From: Oscillospiraceae bacterium
GTDB taxonomy: Bacteria; Bacillota; Clostridia; Oscillospirales; Oscillospiraceae
Reading direction: 5' to 3'
Length of the DNA stretch: 40,898 nucleotides
Assembly (NCBI GenBank): GCA_902778665.1
Contig: CACYYN010000023.1
Span: forward strand, 1-40,898
The translations under genes and the position numbers were made by a program. Below the pieces are notes generated by a model, which saw only the letters and a list, made by a program, of their open reading frames with translations, was not told the DNA's origin and did not search any database. Shown piece after piece: positions 16,172 through 23,942 of the stretch. Within the stretch, counting starts at the first letter, position 1, and each line of letters starts with the position of its first letter.

Positions 16172-16726
16172 ATGAAAACACTTTTTTCCGGGAAAATTTT
16201 TACCATACCCAATCTGCTTTCTGTGCTGCGCATCTGCATGATTCCCTGGCTGATCTGGACGTATCTCGCACGTGGCGACAACACCGGCGCAGCGCTGATT
16301 CTCCTTCTTTCAGGGCTCACCGACATTGTAGACGGCTTTATTGCCCGCAGATTCAACATGGTCAGCAATCTCGGTAAAGCTCTCGATCCGCTGGCAGATA
16401 AGCTGACGCAGGCTGCGATGGTAGTCTGTCTTATGCTTCATTTTCCCCATCTGCTTCGGGTTCTGATCACAATGATTTTTAAAGAAATTCTGATGATTGT
16501 GCTCGGGCTTCGTGCCATCAACAAAACGGAAAACGTAATGTCCTCCGCTTGGCACGGCAAAGCAGCTACGGTTCTCATCTATCTGACTATGGTCTGCCAC
16601 CTGCTCATTTCTGACATTCCCTATGGCCTGTCAGAATCTCTGATCTGGCTATGCGTCGGTATGATTCTTCTCTCCGGTGTGCTGTATGCACAGAGATATA
16701 TCAACGCGGCAAAAGGCCGTATGTAA
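16172..16726 (+). CDS. CDP-alcohol phosphatidyltransferase (PgsA-like)
   Basis: A 184-residue integral membrane enzyme that joins a CDP-activated lipid to an alcohol. The full CDP-OH-P signature DGxxARx8GxxxDxxxD is present at 54-76 (DGFIAR, then GKALDPLAD), giving the four metal-binding aspartates. The N-terminus IFTIPNLLSVLRICMIP is typical of phosphatidylglycerophosphate synthases, so glycerol 3-phosphate is the likely acceptor, although cardiolipin or other head groups are not excluded. I use the ATG at 16172, with GGGGAGAAAG upstream; an earlier ATG at 16112 would add 20 residues overlapping the PAP2 gene. Last gene of the three-gene operon; a second housekeeping pgsA may exist elsewhere. 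Confidence 0.88.
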   Translation: MKTLFSGKIFTIPNLLSVLRICMIPWLIWTYLARGDNTGAALILLLSGLTDIVDGFIARRFNMVSNLGKALDPLADKLTQAAMVVCLMLHFPHLLRVLITMIFKEILMIVLGLRAINKTENVMSSAWHGKAATVLIYLTMVCHLLISDIPYGLSESLIWLCVGMILLSGVLYAQRYINAAKGRM

Positions 16727-16755
16727 GAAAAGCGAAATAATTATAAAAAAACCTC

Positions 16756-16784
16756 TTTACTTTAGTTCGGTAGTGTGCTAATAT
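16756..16784 (+). promoter_or_regulatory. promoter of the amino acid importer operon
   Basis: TTTACT (16756-16761) and TAATAT (16779-16784) are 17 bases apart, 55 bases upstream of the substrate-binding protein ATG. The match is moderate. No terminator hairpin is visible between the lipid operon and this point. Confidence 0.5.
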
Positions 16785-16838
16785 GCTATCGAAATAAATT
16801 CCTGCTCTATAGGATACTTCAACTGGAGGATAATAAAA

Positions 16839-17618
16839 ATGAAAAAAACACTCGCTGTTCTTCTTGCACTCTGCCTGGTTTTTGCGTTGACTGCCACTGC
16901 AGCCTTTGCTGACGGTAAGCTGATTGTCGGTTTTGATGCAGAGTTCCCTCCCTACGGTTTTCTGGCAGAAGACGGCTCCTATGATGGGTTCGATCTTGCA
17001 ATGGCAAAGGAAGTTTGCGATCGTCTCGGCTGGGAATTTGAAGCGGTTCCCATTGACTGGGATGCAAAAGACGCCGAGCTCAGCTCCGGCAACATCAACT
17101 GCATCTGGAACGGCTTTACCTATACCGGCCGCGAAGATCAGTACACCTGGTCTGAACCCTATGTTGATAATAGCATTGTTCTCGTGGTTAAAGCAGATTC
17201 CGGCATCTCCTCTCTGGCAGACCTGGCAGGGAAAACAGTTATGGCCCAGGCCGGCTCCTCCGCAGTGGACGCTGTAGCCGACAAGGAAGGCTTTAAAGAC
17301 AGCCTGGGCGGATATATTGAACTTCCGGATTACAACACAGGTTTTATGGAGCTTCAGATGGGCACCGTTGATGCAATTGCTGCCGACATTGGAGTTGCAA
17401 CCTACCAGATTTCCAGCAATTCCGGCGACTACGTCATTCTCGATGAGCCTCTCTCCACAGAGCAGTATGCCATCGGCTTCCTCCTTGGCAACACGGAGCT
17501 GCGCGATGCCGTCAATGAACAGTTGCTTGCTATTGCTGAAGACGGCACCATGCTGAAAATTGCGGAAAACTATGTTGATTCCGGCCTTGTGCTGGAGGGT
17601 CTCTGCCTCATCAAATAA
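16839..17618 (+). CDS. polar amino acid ABC transporter, substrate-binding protein
   Basis: A 259-residue family 3 solute-binding protein that captures an amino acid outside the membrane. The signal peptide MKKTLAVLLALCLVFALTAT ends in AAFA, giving a signal peptidase I site after residue 24. There is no lipobox Cys at the cleavage site, so the mature protein has no obvious lipid anchor, which is unusual for a Gram-positive importer. The mature part shows LIVGFDAEFPPYGF, DGFDLAMAKEV and the family-typical SEPYVDNSIVLVVK. GGAGG precedes the ATG. The polar amino acid binding pocket cannot be specified from sequence; cystine, histidine, glutamine or a D-amino acid are all possible given the racemase downstream. 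Confidence 0.93.
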   Translation: MKKTLAVLLALCLVFALTATAAFADGKLIVGFDAEFPPYGFLAEDGSYDGFDLAMAKEVCDRLGWEFEAVPIDWDAKDAELSSGNINCIWNGFTYTGREDQYTWSEPYVDNSIVLVVKADSGISSLADLAGKTVMAQAGSSAVDAVADKEGFKDSLGGYIELPDYNTGFMELQMGTVDAIAADIGVATYQISSNSGDYVILDEPLSTEQYAIGFLLGNTELRDAVNEQLLAIAEDGTMLKIAENYVDSGLVLEGLCLIK

Positions 17619-17658
17619 AATTGCATTCACATCCTGTATCAGATCAAAACTATTCTTT

Positions 17659-17687
17659 TGCGGGGACGGATCAAATCTGTCTCCGCA
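17659..17687 (+). promoter_or_regulatory. intergenic hairpin after the binding-protein gene
   Basis: A 13-pair stem (17659-17671 with 17675-17687, two G-U pairs, CAA loop) lies between the binding-protein and permease genes. Only TTT follows, so partial termination or protection of the upstream mRNA end is more likely than full termination. This would give more binding protein than permease. Confidence 0.65.
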
Positions 17688-17714
17688 TTTGATGACTTAT
17701 CAAGGGGAAGCAAC

Positions 17715-18374
17715 ATGACCTTTCAAACAATGATCATCCAGCTCGCGACCTGCTTTCTGACCACGCTCTCCATCTTTTCGCTCACCCTTCTCGGTGCCGT
17801 ACCGCTGGGTCTGGCGGTTTATTTTGGGCAAAAGAGCCGGATACCACCCATTCGGTGGTTGATTAAAATTTATATTTCCATTATGCGCGGTACTCCGCTG
17901 ATGCTGCAGATGATGGTGGTATTCTATGGTCCCAACCTTCTGCTGGGAATCAGTGTACCGAAAAACTGGCGTTTTCTGGCTGTAATCATCGCTTTTATCA
18001 TCAACTATGCAGCTTATTTTGCCGAAATCTACCGGTCCGGCATTGAATCTATTCCGGTTGGCCAGTACGAAGCTGCTGAAGTTTTGGGGTACAGCAAGGG
18101 AAAAACTTTCTTCAAGATTATTCTCCCTCAGATGGTAAAGCGGGTTATTCCTCCCATGACAAATGAGGTTATCACCCTCGTAAAGGACACTTCCCTCGCA
18201 TCTGTCATCGGCACGGTTGAAATGTTTACAAAGGCCAAGCAGATTGCTGTTGCTCCCCGCTCACCCGGCATGGTAACATTTGCCATGGCAGGTTTGTTCT
18301 ATTATGTCTTCAATTATCTGGTGGCATTTCTGATGAATCGTCTGGAAAAGGCCTTTGACTACTACAAGATCTGA
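17715..18374 (+). CDS. polar amino acid ABC transporter permease (HisM/GlnP type)
   Basis: A 219-residue inner-membrane subunit of the importer with about five membrane segments. The permease-ATPase coupling loop (EAAxxxG-type) reads [20 protein letters not shown] (about residues 136-155), and [12 protein letters not shown] near residue 56 is the family signature. The start is the ATG at 17715, preceded by AAGGGGAAG; an upstream in-frame ATG at 17658 lies inside the intergenic hairpin and is rejected. It probably works as a homodimer, as only one permease gene is present. It is followed after 11 bases by the ATPase gene. Confidence 0.93.
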   Translation: MTFQTMIIQLATCFLTTLSIFSLTLLGAVPLGLAVYFGQKSRIPPIRWLIKIYISIMRGTPLMLQMMVVFYGPNLLLGISVPKNWRFLAVIIAFIINYAAYFAEIYRSGIESIPVGQYEAAEVLGYSKGKTFFKIILPQMVKRVIPPMTNEVITLVKDTSLASVIGTVEMFTKAKQIAVAPRSPGMVTFAMAGLFYYVFNYLVAFLMNRLEKAFDYYKI

Positions 18375-18385
18375 CGGAGGGATAT

Positions 18386-19147
18386 ATGGCTGAAAACATT
18401 CTGTCTTTAAACAATATCCGTAAGTCCTTCGGCACGCTGGATGTGCTGAAAGATATCTCAATCTCGGTAGATCAGGGCGAAGTAGTCTCGATTATCGGAA
18501 GCTCAGGCTCAGGGAAATCAACCCTGCTGCGCTGTGCCACATTTCTGGAGACCATCGATTCCGGTGAAATTCTCTATCTCGGCCAGAAAGCAGCAGAGAC
18601 AAAAAACGGTAAGGCGGAGTATGCGAGAGATCTGAAACAGTTTCGCAGCTGCTTCGGCCTGGTTTTTCAGAATTTCAATCTGTTCCCGCACTATTCCGTC
18701 ATGAAAAACCTGATGGATGCACCCGTCTCCGTTATGAAGCGCAGTCCTGCCGAGGTTCGTGAAGAGGCTGTACGTCTTTTGAAGAAGATGGGCCTTGAGA
18801 GTAAAGCTAATGCATACCCCTGCCAGCTCTCCGGTGGGCAGCAGCAGCGTGTGGCTATAGCGCGCGCCCTTGTGATGAATCCAAAAATCCTTTTCTTTGA
18901 TGAGCCCACATCCGCCCTGGACCCTGAGCTGACCGGTGAAGTGCTCAAAGTCATCAAAGAGCTGGCTGAGGAAAAGATGACCATGGTTATTGTAACCCAT
19001 GAGATGGCATTCGCTAGAGCAGTTTCTGATCGGGTCATCTTTATGGATGGCGGTGTGATTGTAGAGCAGGGTCATCCTGAGATGGTGCTTGGCAATCCGA
19101 GTGAAGAGCGTACCCGTCAGTTTCTTAGGAATTATCAGCGCGGATGA
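18386..19147 (+). CDS. polar amino acid ABC transporter ATP-binding protein
   Basis: A 253-residue ATPase of the GlnQ/HisP class that powers the importer. Walker A is GSSGSGKST (38-46), the ABC signature is LSGGQQQR (about 150-157) and Walker B is [14 protein letters not shown] (about 170-183), with a switch histidine in [15 protein letters not shown] lies close before the ATG. Its TGA stop overlaps the ATG of the racemase gene (ATGA), so the racemase is translationally coupled to the transporter. It carries a short insertion of charged residues (about 70-86) between Walker A and the Q-loop. Confidence 0.95.
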   Translation: MAENILSLNNIRKSFGTLDVLKDISISVDQGEVVSIIGSSGSGKSTLLRCATFLETIDSGEILYLGQKAAETKNGKAEYARDLKQFRSCFGLVFQNFNLFPHYSVMKNLMDAPVSVMKRSPAEVREEAVRLLKKMGLESKANAYPCQLSGGQQQRVAIARALVMNPKILFFDEPTSALDPELTGEVLKVIKELAEEKMTMVIVTHEMAFARAVSDRVIFMDGGVIVEQGHPEMVLGNPSEERTRQFLRNYQRG

Positions 19148-19929
19148 AGCAGGGTTCCTATATTTATGCAGATCCTACGGGCAACATCACCCTTCTCGCT
19201 CCCATGCCGGAAGACAGCACGTTGTCCCTCAGTGATGCAGCTTCCATTCTGATGGAAAGGGAGCCTGACGCAGAGCAGATCGGCTTTCTCAGCCCCGGTG
19301 ATGCTGACTGTGATATTGCTCTTCAGATGGCCGGCGGAGAGTTCTGCGGCAATGCGGCAATGTCTGCAGCCGCTGTATATGCTCGTTTCTATGGTCTCAA
19401 TTCCGCAGTTGTACATGTACGTGTTTCCGGCGCTCCCGATCCGGTCGTTGTACAGATCAGAACAGCGGATGAGCAGGCACATCTCTATATCGGCACGGTT
19501 GAAATGCCCTCTCCTGTCAGTACGGAAGACCTTAACGTTCCTTTGGATCATGGCATGCTTCCCGTTACAGCTGTTCGCCTTCCGGGCATTGTCCACCTGA
19601 TAACCGACACCCCGGTAGAAAAGGAATGTGCCGAAGAGGCAATCCGGCAATGGTGTTCTCTCTTTCAGGCAGATGCCCTGGGGCTGATTCTGCTGAATAG
19701 ACAAAATGAAACGTTGACACCCCTTGTTTATGTACGTCGAAGCAATACTCTTTTCTGGGAGAGTTCCTGTGCCAGCGGAACCACAGCTGCAGGAGCTGTG
19801 CTGCGCAGTATTCTCGGCCCGGGATCCTGGACCTTTTCGGAGCCAGCCGGCAAATTAACCATTGAAGCCACAGCAGACGGACGACTGCTGCTGACCGGCA
19901 GAGTCCGGATTGAAGAACGTTCATTCTGA
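19144..19929 (+). CDS. DapF-fold amino acid racemase/epimerase
   Basis: A 261-residue protein of the diaminopimelate-epimerase fold, the group that also contains the histidine racemase CntK. These enzymes invert an amino acid alpha carbon using two cysteines and no cofactor. Both are visible: Cys68 in [12 protein letters not shown] and Cys209 in [12 protein letters not shown]. DapF-specific features (CGNGxRC, the ERG stretch before the second Cys) are missing, so this is unlikely to be the lysine-pathway enzyme. It is coupled by a four-base overlap to the amino acid importer ATPase gene, so I infer that it racemises the imported amino acid, or makes a D-amino acid for export or metal chelation. 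Substrate unknown. Confidence 0.8.
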   Translation: MKQGSYIYADPTGNITLLAPMPEDSTLSLSDAASILMEREPDAEQIGFLSPGDADCDIALQMAGGEFCGNAAMSAAAVYARFYGLNSAVVHVRVSGAPDPVVVQIRTADEQAHLYIGTVEMPSPVSTEDLNVPLDHGMLPVTAVRLPGIVHLITDTPVEKECAEEAIRQWCSLFQADALGLILLNRQNETLTPLVYVRRSNTLFWESSCASGTTAAGAVLRSILGPGSWTFSEPAGKLTIEATADGRLLLTGRVRIEERSF

Positions 19930-19987
19930 TTTTTCATCTTCAGGCCATATACTTTTTGCGAAGTATTCCTTCATCATTTTATAGGCA

Positions 19988-20029
19988 AAATCCTCCCGGC
20001 AAGGATGTGATCCGCTGCCGGGAGGATTT
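19988..20029. terminator. bidirectional terminator hairpin
   Basis: A 14-base perfect stem (AAATCCTCCCGGCA and its complement) with a 14-base loop lies between the convergent racemase and DUF975 genes. T runs are short on both strands (TTTC; TTTTGCC), so efficiency is uncertain. Confidence 0.75.
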
Positions 20030-20066
20030 CTATTGTTTTAATCAGTTCATGCAATGCAAAGCAGCA

Positions 20067-20768
20067 TCACATTCTCTTTTCCTTTTTCAGTTCTTCATAA
20101 AGTGCTGCATGCGTACTGTGCATATAGGGAGATGTCCAGAAGATGTGCACAATTCCGAGAGAGAGGACGCTGAGGATTTCCCATCCGATAAAGGAGAGAT
20201 CCAGTACAAAGGCACGCCACTTATTACCGTTCATCATCTCTCTGGAGCGGGTGATGATCTCATTTGCAGAAAGTTCAGGATGCTCTGCGAGAATGTAAGG
20301 TACCATACAGTAAGAATACGATTTCACAATTCCCGGGATGAGCAGAAGCAGCATCCATAAAAACAGGTAGACATCTCGCAGCAGAAGCGTTCCAAAGGTC
20401 TTGCCATAGTTGCTGAAGCCTATCTTAAGATCCGTGACGGGCGCAGAACCATACAGATTATTTCTGAAAAAAACATGCCCGCCTACCTCAATCGGATTCT
20501 GAACAAAAATCTTAAAGAGCAAATATAATGCCCCTGCAAAACTGATTCCCACAGCAGTGCTGATTACAACCGCGAGATCGACAGATGAAACTGCCTCTGA
20601 GACATGCTCAACACTCTCCATACTTTCAGTGCCGCCTCCGGTGGTGCCGGCTGTTCCGGTGAAAACACCCAACAAAATGCCCATTATCAGCGCAACCAGA
20701 ACACAGTTCCAGTAGTTAGCCCGAAACGCATTTCTTCCGCGTTCTTTCACACCATTTATGGTCCACAT
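20067..20768 (-). CDS. DUF975 family membrane protein
   Basis: A 233-residue membrane protein of the DUF975 family, whose function is unknown. The start is the ATG at 20766-20768, because AGGAGGG lies seven to eight bases upstream; an in-frame ATG at 20843 would add 25 residues with no ribosome site. The N-terminus MWTINGVKERGRNAFRANYW is the family hallmark. About five hydrophobic segments follow, the first (VLVALIMGILLGVF) ahead of a Gly/Ser/Glu-rich extracytoplasmic stretch. The C-terminus LYEELKKEKRM is charged. It is a single-gene unit; I see no convincing promoter in the 20769-20880 gap. Confidence 0.85.
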   Translation of the reverse strand: MWTINGVKERGRNAFRANYWNCVLVALIMGILLGVFTGTAGTTGGGTESMESVEHVSEAVSSVDLAVVISTAVGISFAGALYLLFKIFVQNPIEVGGHVFFRNNLYGSAPVTDLKIGFSNYGKTFGTLLLRDVYLFLWMLLLLIPGIVKSYSYCMVPYILAEHPELSANEIITRSREMMNGNKWRAFVLDLSFIGWEILSVLSLGIVHIFWTSPYMHSTHAALYEELKKEKRM

Positions 20769-20882
20769 AACTTTTCCCTCCTGTATTTCATAATTCATCT
20801 TTTCGCTTACGTATAAGAGTGTACCACAAGCAACATCACACATCTGTCACATATGCCCTTCATGTTATTCACAGCATTTCGG

Positions 20883-20911
20883 TTGCAGCCTTTGCATTGC
20901 TATGCTATAAT
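20883..20911 (+). promoter_or_regulatory. promoter of the manC-manA operon
   Basis: TTGCAG (20883-20888) and a consensus TATAAT (20906-20911) are 17 bases apart, with an extended -10 TGC immediately before the hexamer. The start site would lie about 28 bases upstream of the manC ATG. Confidence 0.8.
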
Positions 20912-20945
20912 GCCTGTCAGAACAATCGGACAGGAGAACTGAAAA

Positions 20946-22259
20946 ATGCAGATTATCTTGTTATCCGGCGGTTCAGGAAAGAGATTATGGCCGCTTTCCA
21001 ATGAGATCCGCTCCAAACAGTTTATTAAAATATTCCGGAAAGAAGACGGAAGCTTTGAGTCAATGGTCCAGCGGGTTGTTCGGCAGATTCGCCGGGCGGA
21101 TTCTGACGCGGAACTCACCATTGCCACCTCAAAAACGCAGTTATCCTCCATCCATAACCAGTTGGGAGACGCCGTCGGTGTTTCTATCGAGCCTTGCAGA
21201 AGAGACACTTTCCCTGCCATTGCAATTGCCTCTTCCTATCTTCATGATATCCGCCATGTAGAAAGAGACGAGGCCGTGATCGTCTGCCCTGTGGATCCAT
21301 ATGTGGAAGACAGTTATTTTGAAACGCTGAAAACAATTGCCGCTCAGGTAGATAAAGGAGAGGCAAATCTGGTGCTGATGGGGATAGAGCCTACCTACCC
21401 CAGCGATAAATACGGTTATATCATCCCCAAAAAAGCTTCCCGCATCGGAATTGTAGACCGCTTTGTAGAAAAGCCGGACAAAACCTCCGCCGCATCATAC
21501 ATACGAAACGGAGCGCTCTGGAATGGGGGCGTCTTTGGCTACAAGCTGGGCTATCTTCTCGATAAGACAGAAGAACTCCTTGGCAACAGCAGCTACAGTT
21601 TCCTCTATGATCATTATGAGTCGCTTCAAAAAATAAGCTTTGATTACGCAGTGGTAGAAAAAGAGCCCATCATTCAATTTGTACGCTATGACGGGGAATG
21701 GAAGGATATCGGCACCTGGAACACTTTGACCGAAGCCATGACCGAACAAGTGATCGGCAACGGTATTCTGGACGACACCTGTGACAATGTACACATCCTG
21801 AATGAGCTGGATCTTCCCATCCTTGCCATGGGGCTGAAGGATGTGGTGATCTCTGCCAGCCCGGACGGTATTCTGGTATCTGACAAGGTGCAGTCAGGCT
21901 ATATCAAGCAATATGTAGACAAGCTGGGACAAGAGGTCAAGTATGCAGAAAAATCTTGGGGTGAATATCGTGTGTTACAGGTAGACCATGACAGTCTCAC
22001 CGCTCAGATCGTGATTCGTGCCGGTGCATCCATGAGTTATCATTCTCACCAGCATCGGGATGAAGTATGGACCATTACATCCGGCAATGGATATGTTGTG
22101 GTAGACGGGATGGAGCGAAAGGTTGCGCCGGGTGAAGTGATAGCTGTCAATGCCGGATGCAGACATACCATCCGGGCAGAAACAGAAATGCGGATGATCG
22201 AGGTACAGCTCGGCAGGGAGATTTCCGCCTATGACAAGCAGAAATTTGAACTCGATTAA
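20946..22259 (+). CDS. manC: mannose-1-phosphate guanylyltransferase with type II PMI cupin domain
   Basis: A 437-residue enzyme making GDP-mannose from mannose 1-phosphate and GTP. The nucleotidyltransferase domain begins ILLSGGSGKRLWPLS (residues 4-18) and includes FVEKP in the middle. The C-terminal cupin (about 330-430) shows SWGEYRVLQVD and MSYHSHQHRDEVWTITSG with its metal-binding His cluster, as in bifunctional ManC/XanB enzymes that also isomerise fructose 6-phosphate and mannose 6-phosphate. AGGAG precedes the ATG. Its end overlaps the manA start by 29 bases. GDP-mannose feeds surface polysaccharides or glycosylation, but no glycosyltransferase is adjacent. The genome should supply phosphomannomutase elsewhere. 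Confidence 0.93.
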   Translation: MQIILLSGGSGKRLWPLSNEIRSKQFIKIFRKEDGSFESMVQRVVRQIRRADSDAELTIATSKTQLSSIHNQLGDAVGVSIEPCRRDTFPAIAIASSYLHDIRHVERDEAVIVCPVDPYVEDSYFETLKTIAAQVDKGEANLVLMGIEPTYPSDKYGYIIPKKASRIGIVDRFVEKPDKTSAASYIRNGALWNGGVFGYKLGYLLDKTEELLGNSSYSFLYDHYESLQKISFDYAVVEKEPIIQFVRYDGEWKDIGTWNTLTEAMTEQVIGNGILDDTCDNVHILNELDLPILAMGLKDVVISASPDGILVSDKVQSGYIKQYVDKLGQEVKYAEKSWGEYRVLQVDHDSLTAQIVIRAGASMSYHSHQHRDEVWTITSGNGYVVVDGMERKVAPGEVIAVNAGCRHTIRAETEMRMIEVQLGREISAYDKQKFELD

Positions 22260-23232
22260 AGATCCCTTTCTTCTTCGACCGGCTGCAAAGGATTATCTAT
22301 GGGGCGGGAACCGGCTGAATGAGGATTTCTCCAAGGGTTTAGACGTCTCCCCTCTGGCCGAGACCTGGGAGTGCTCCACGAATCCGGACGGCATCAGCAC
22401 CGTAGATAGCGGAGTATTCTGCGGTCAGGATCTGCAGTCTGTTTTTCAGCAGCATCCGGAGCTGCTCGGTACCCATCATAAAGAGCGTGCAACTCTGCCG
22501 ATTCTGGTAAAACTGATAGACGCGAAGGAAGATCTCTCCATTCAGGTTCACCCGGATGATGATTATGCAGCCATCAACGAGAACGGCAAGCTCGGCAAAA
22601 CAGAGCTTTGGTATGTTCTTGCTGCTCGGCAGCACGCGCGATTAATCTATGGCCTTCAGTATCCGGTTGACCGGGACACCTTGCGGGAAAGCATCCGACA
22701 GGGAACGGTAGAGAAGTATCTTCAAAGAATACCTGTCCGGAAGAATGACATTTTCTATGTAAAGCCCGGAACAATCCATGGTATCTGTGCTGGTACGCTT
22801 CTTGCCGAAATACAGGAAAACTCCAACCTCACCTATCGTCTTTATGACTATGACCGGCTGGATAAAAACGGTTCAAAGCGGCCGCTGCATATCGACAAGG
22901 CACTGGATGTGATTGACTACACCCCTACGCCGGCTCCCCGTCAGCCCGTGCGCTATATGAAATATGAGCTGGGCTGCGCATCTGAAATTCTCTGTCGCTG
23001 CCGGTATTTTCAGGTAGAACGTCTCCTGGTCAACACCGAGTGTCTTCGGAGCATGATACTCTTCTGCTCAGATGAGCTTTCGTTTCAGGTATTTCTCTGT
23101 GTAGACGGTTGTGGCAGCATCGTTCTGGAACAGGAAACCCTGCCTTTTTTCAAAGGAGACTGTTTCTTTCTGCCGGCTTCCTCCGCCTTGCGCCTCCACG
23201 GGAATGCACAGATTCTGAAAATTGTATGTTGA
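22231..23232 (+). CDS. manA: class I mannose-6-phosphate isomerase
   Basis: A 333-residue zinc enzyme interconverting mannose 6-phosphate and fructose 6-phosphate. The first cupin carries the zinc ligands Gln105 and His107 (SIQVHPDD), Glu125 (KTELWYVL) and His183 (VKPGTIHGI), so the active site is complete. Length fits the short Firmicutes form. The ATG at 22231 lies inside manC with AGGGAG about ten bases upstream; a TTG at 22246 is an alternative start. Because ManC already has an isomerase-like cupin, the operon appears to hold two isomerase activities. It is followed after 20 bases by the DJ-1 family gene. Confidence 0.92.
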   Translation: MTSRNLNSIKDPFLLRPAAKDYLWGGNRLNEDFSKGLDVSPLAETWECSTNPDGISTVDSGVFCGQDLQSVFQQHPELLGTHHKERATLPILVKLIDAKEDLSIQVHPDDDYAAINENGKLGKTELWYVLAARQHARLIYGLQYPVDRDTLRESIRQGTVEKYLQRIPVRKNDIFYVKPGTIHGICAGTLLAEIQENSNLTYRLYDYDRLDKNGSKRPLHIDKALDVIDYTPTPAPRQPVRYMKYELGCASEILCRCRYFQVERLLVNTECLRSMILFCSDELSFQVFLCVDGCGSIVLEQETLPFFKGDCFFLPASSALRLHGNAQILKIVC

Positions 23233-23252
23233 ATAATAAAGGAGACACAATA

Positions 23253-23801
23253 ATGAGCAAAGCAGTCATCTTTTTTGCAGACGGCCTGGAAGAATGCGAA
23301 GGTCTTCTGGTTGTTGACCTGCTCCGGCGTGCCGGAACAGAAGTTATTATCGCCTCCGTCACGGGACAGCGTGACATTCTCTCTTCTCATGGGATTTGTC
23401 TTCAGGCAGATGTCCTTGCAGAAGACGTTGATTATGACTCTGCAGACATTGTTATTCTGCCCGGCGGACTGAAGGGTACGGAAAACCTATCGAAAAGCTC
23501 TTTTGTGCGGAAAAAATGTATGGAATTTGCGGCAAACAAGAAAGTTGCTGCCATATGTGCTGCCCCCAGTATTCTCGCTTCCCTCGGCCTGCTGGATGGA
23601 AAGTGTGCAACGGTCCATCCGAGTTTTGAAGATAAGATGCCCGGCGCACACCTGACCCATGCACCGGTGACTGTTGACGGCAACATCACAACCGGCCAGG
23701 CGCTGGGGGCTGCCATTCCTTTTGCCCTGGAGTTAGTTCTCCAGCTGGAAGGGGAAGAAGCGGTGAAAAAGGTTAGCAGAGGTATCTGCTTTCCGGTTTA
23801 A
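23253..23801 (+). CDS. DJ-1/PfpI family protein (YajL/ThiJ-like)
   Basis: A 182-residue cytoplasmic protein of the DJ-1 group. The nucleophilic-elbow cysteine is Cys102 in AAICAAPSILAS, and the conserved Glu of ADGLEECEGL is at 13-14, so the redox-active pair is intact. The family is linked to oxidative-stress protection and disputed glyoxalase or deglycase activity. The start is the ATG at 23253, with AAAGGAG nine bases upstream. It is the last gene of the manC-manA operon, and a strong terminator follows at 23823. The link to mannose metabolism is unclear; a protective role against reactive sugar-derived carbonyls is a guess. Confidence 0.9.
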   Translation: MSKAVIFFADGLEECEGLLVVDLLRRAGTEVIIASVTGQRDILSSHGICLQADVLAEDVDYDSADIVILPGGLKGTENLSKSSFVRKKCMEFAANKKVAAICAAPSILASLGLLDGKCATVHPSFEDKMPGAHLTHAPVTVDGNITTGQALGAAIPFALELVLQLEGEEAVKKVSRGICFPV

Positions 23802-23822
23802 TGTTTCAGATTTCCGGTAAAT

Positions 23823-23865
23823 AAAACAGACAGCTTGAAGTGGTTTTCTTCAAGCTGTCTGTTTT
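23823..23865. terminator. strong bidirectional terminator
   Basis: An 18-base perfect stem (AAAACAGACAGCTTGAAG and its complement) with a seven-base loop ends in T4 on both strands. It serves the convergent DJ-1 (plus) and cellobiose phosphorylase (minus) genes. A 17-base perfect palindrome (TTGATTGATTCAATCAA, 23872-23888) lies beside it. Confidence 0.93.
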
Positions 23866-23942
23866 ATTAACTTGATTGATTCAATCAATCCGGACGGGGC
23901 GCTGTATACTGCAGCTTCCCGTTATTTCATACAGTGCATCGT

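Noticed and set aside
19144-19929. Annotating the racemase as dapF
   Set aside because: It lacks CGNGxRC and the arginine-containing stretch before the second catalytic Cys that contact diaminopimelate.
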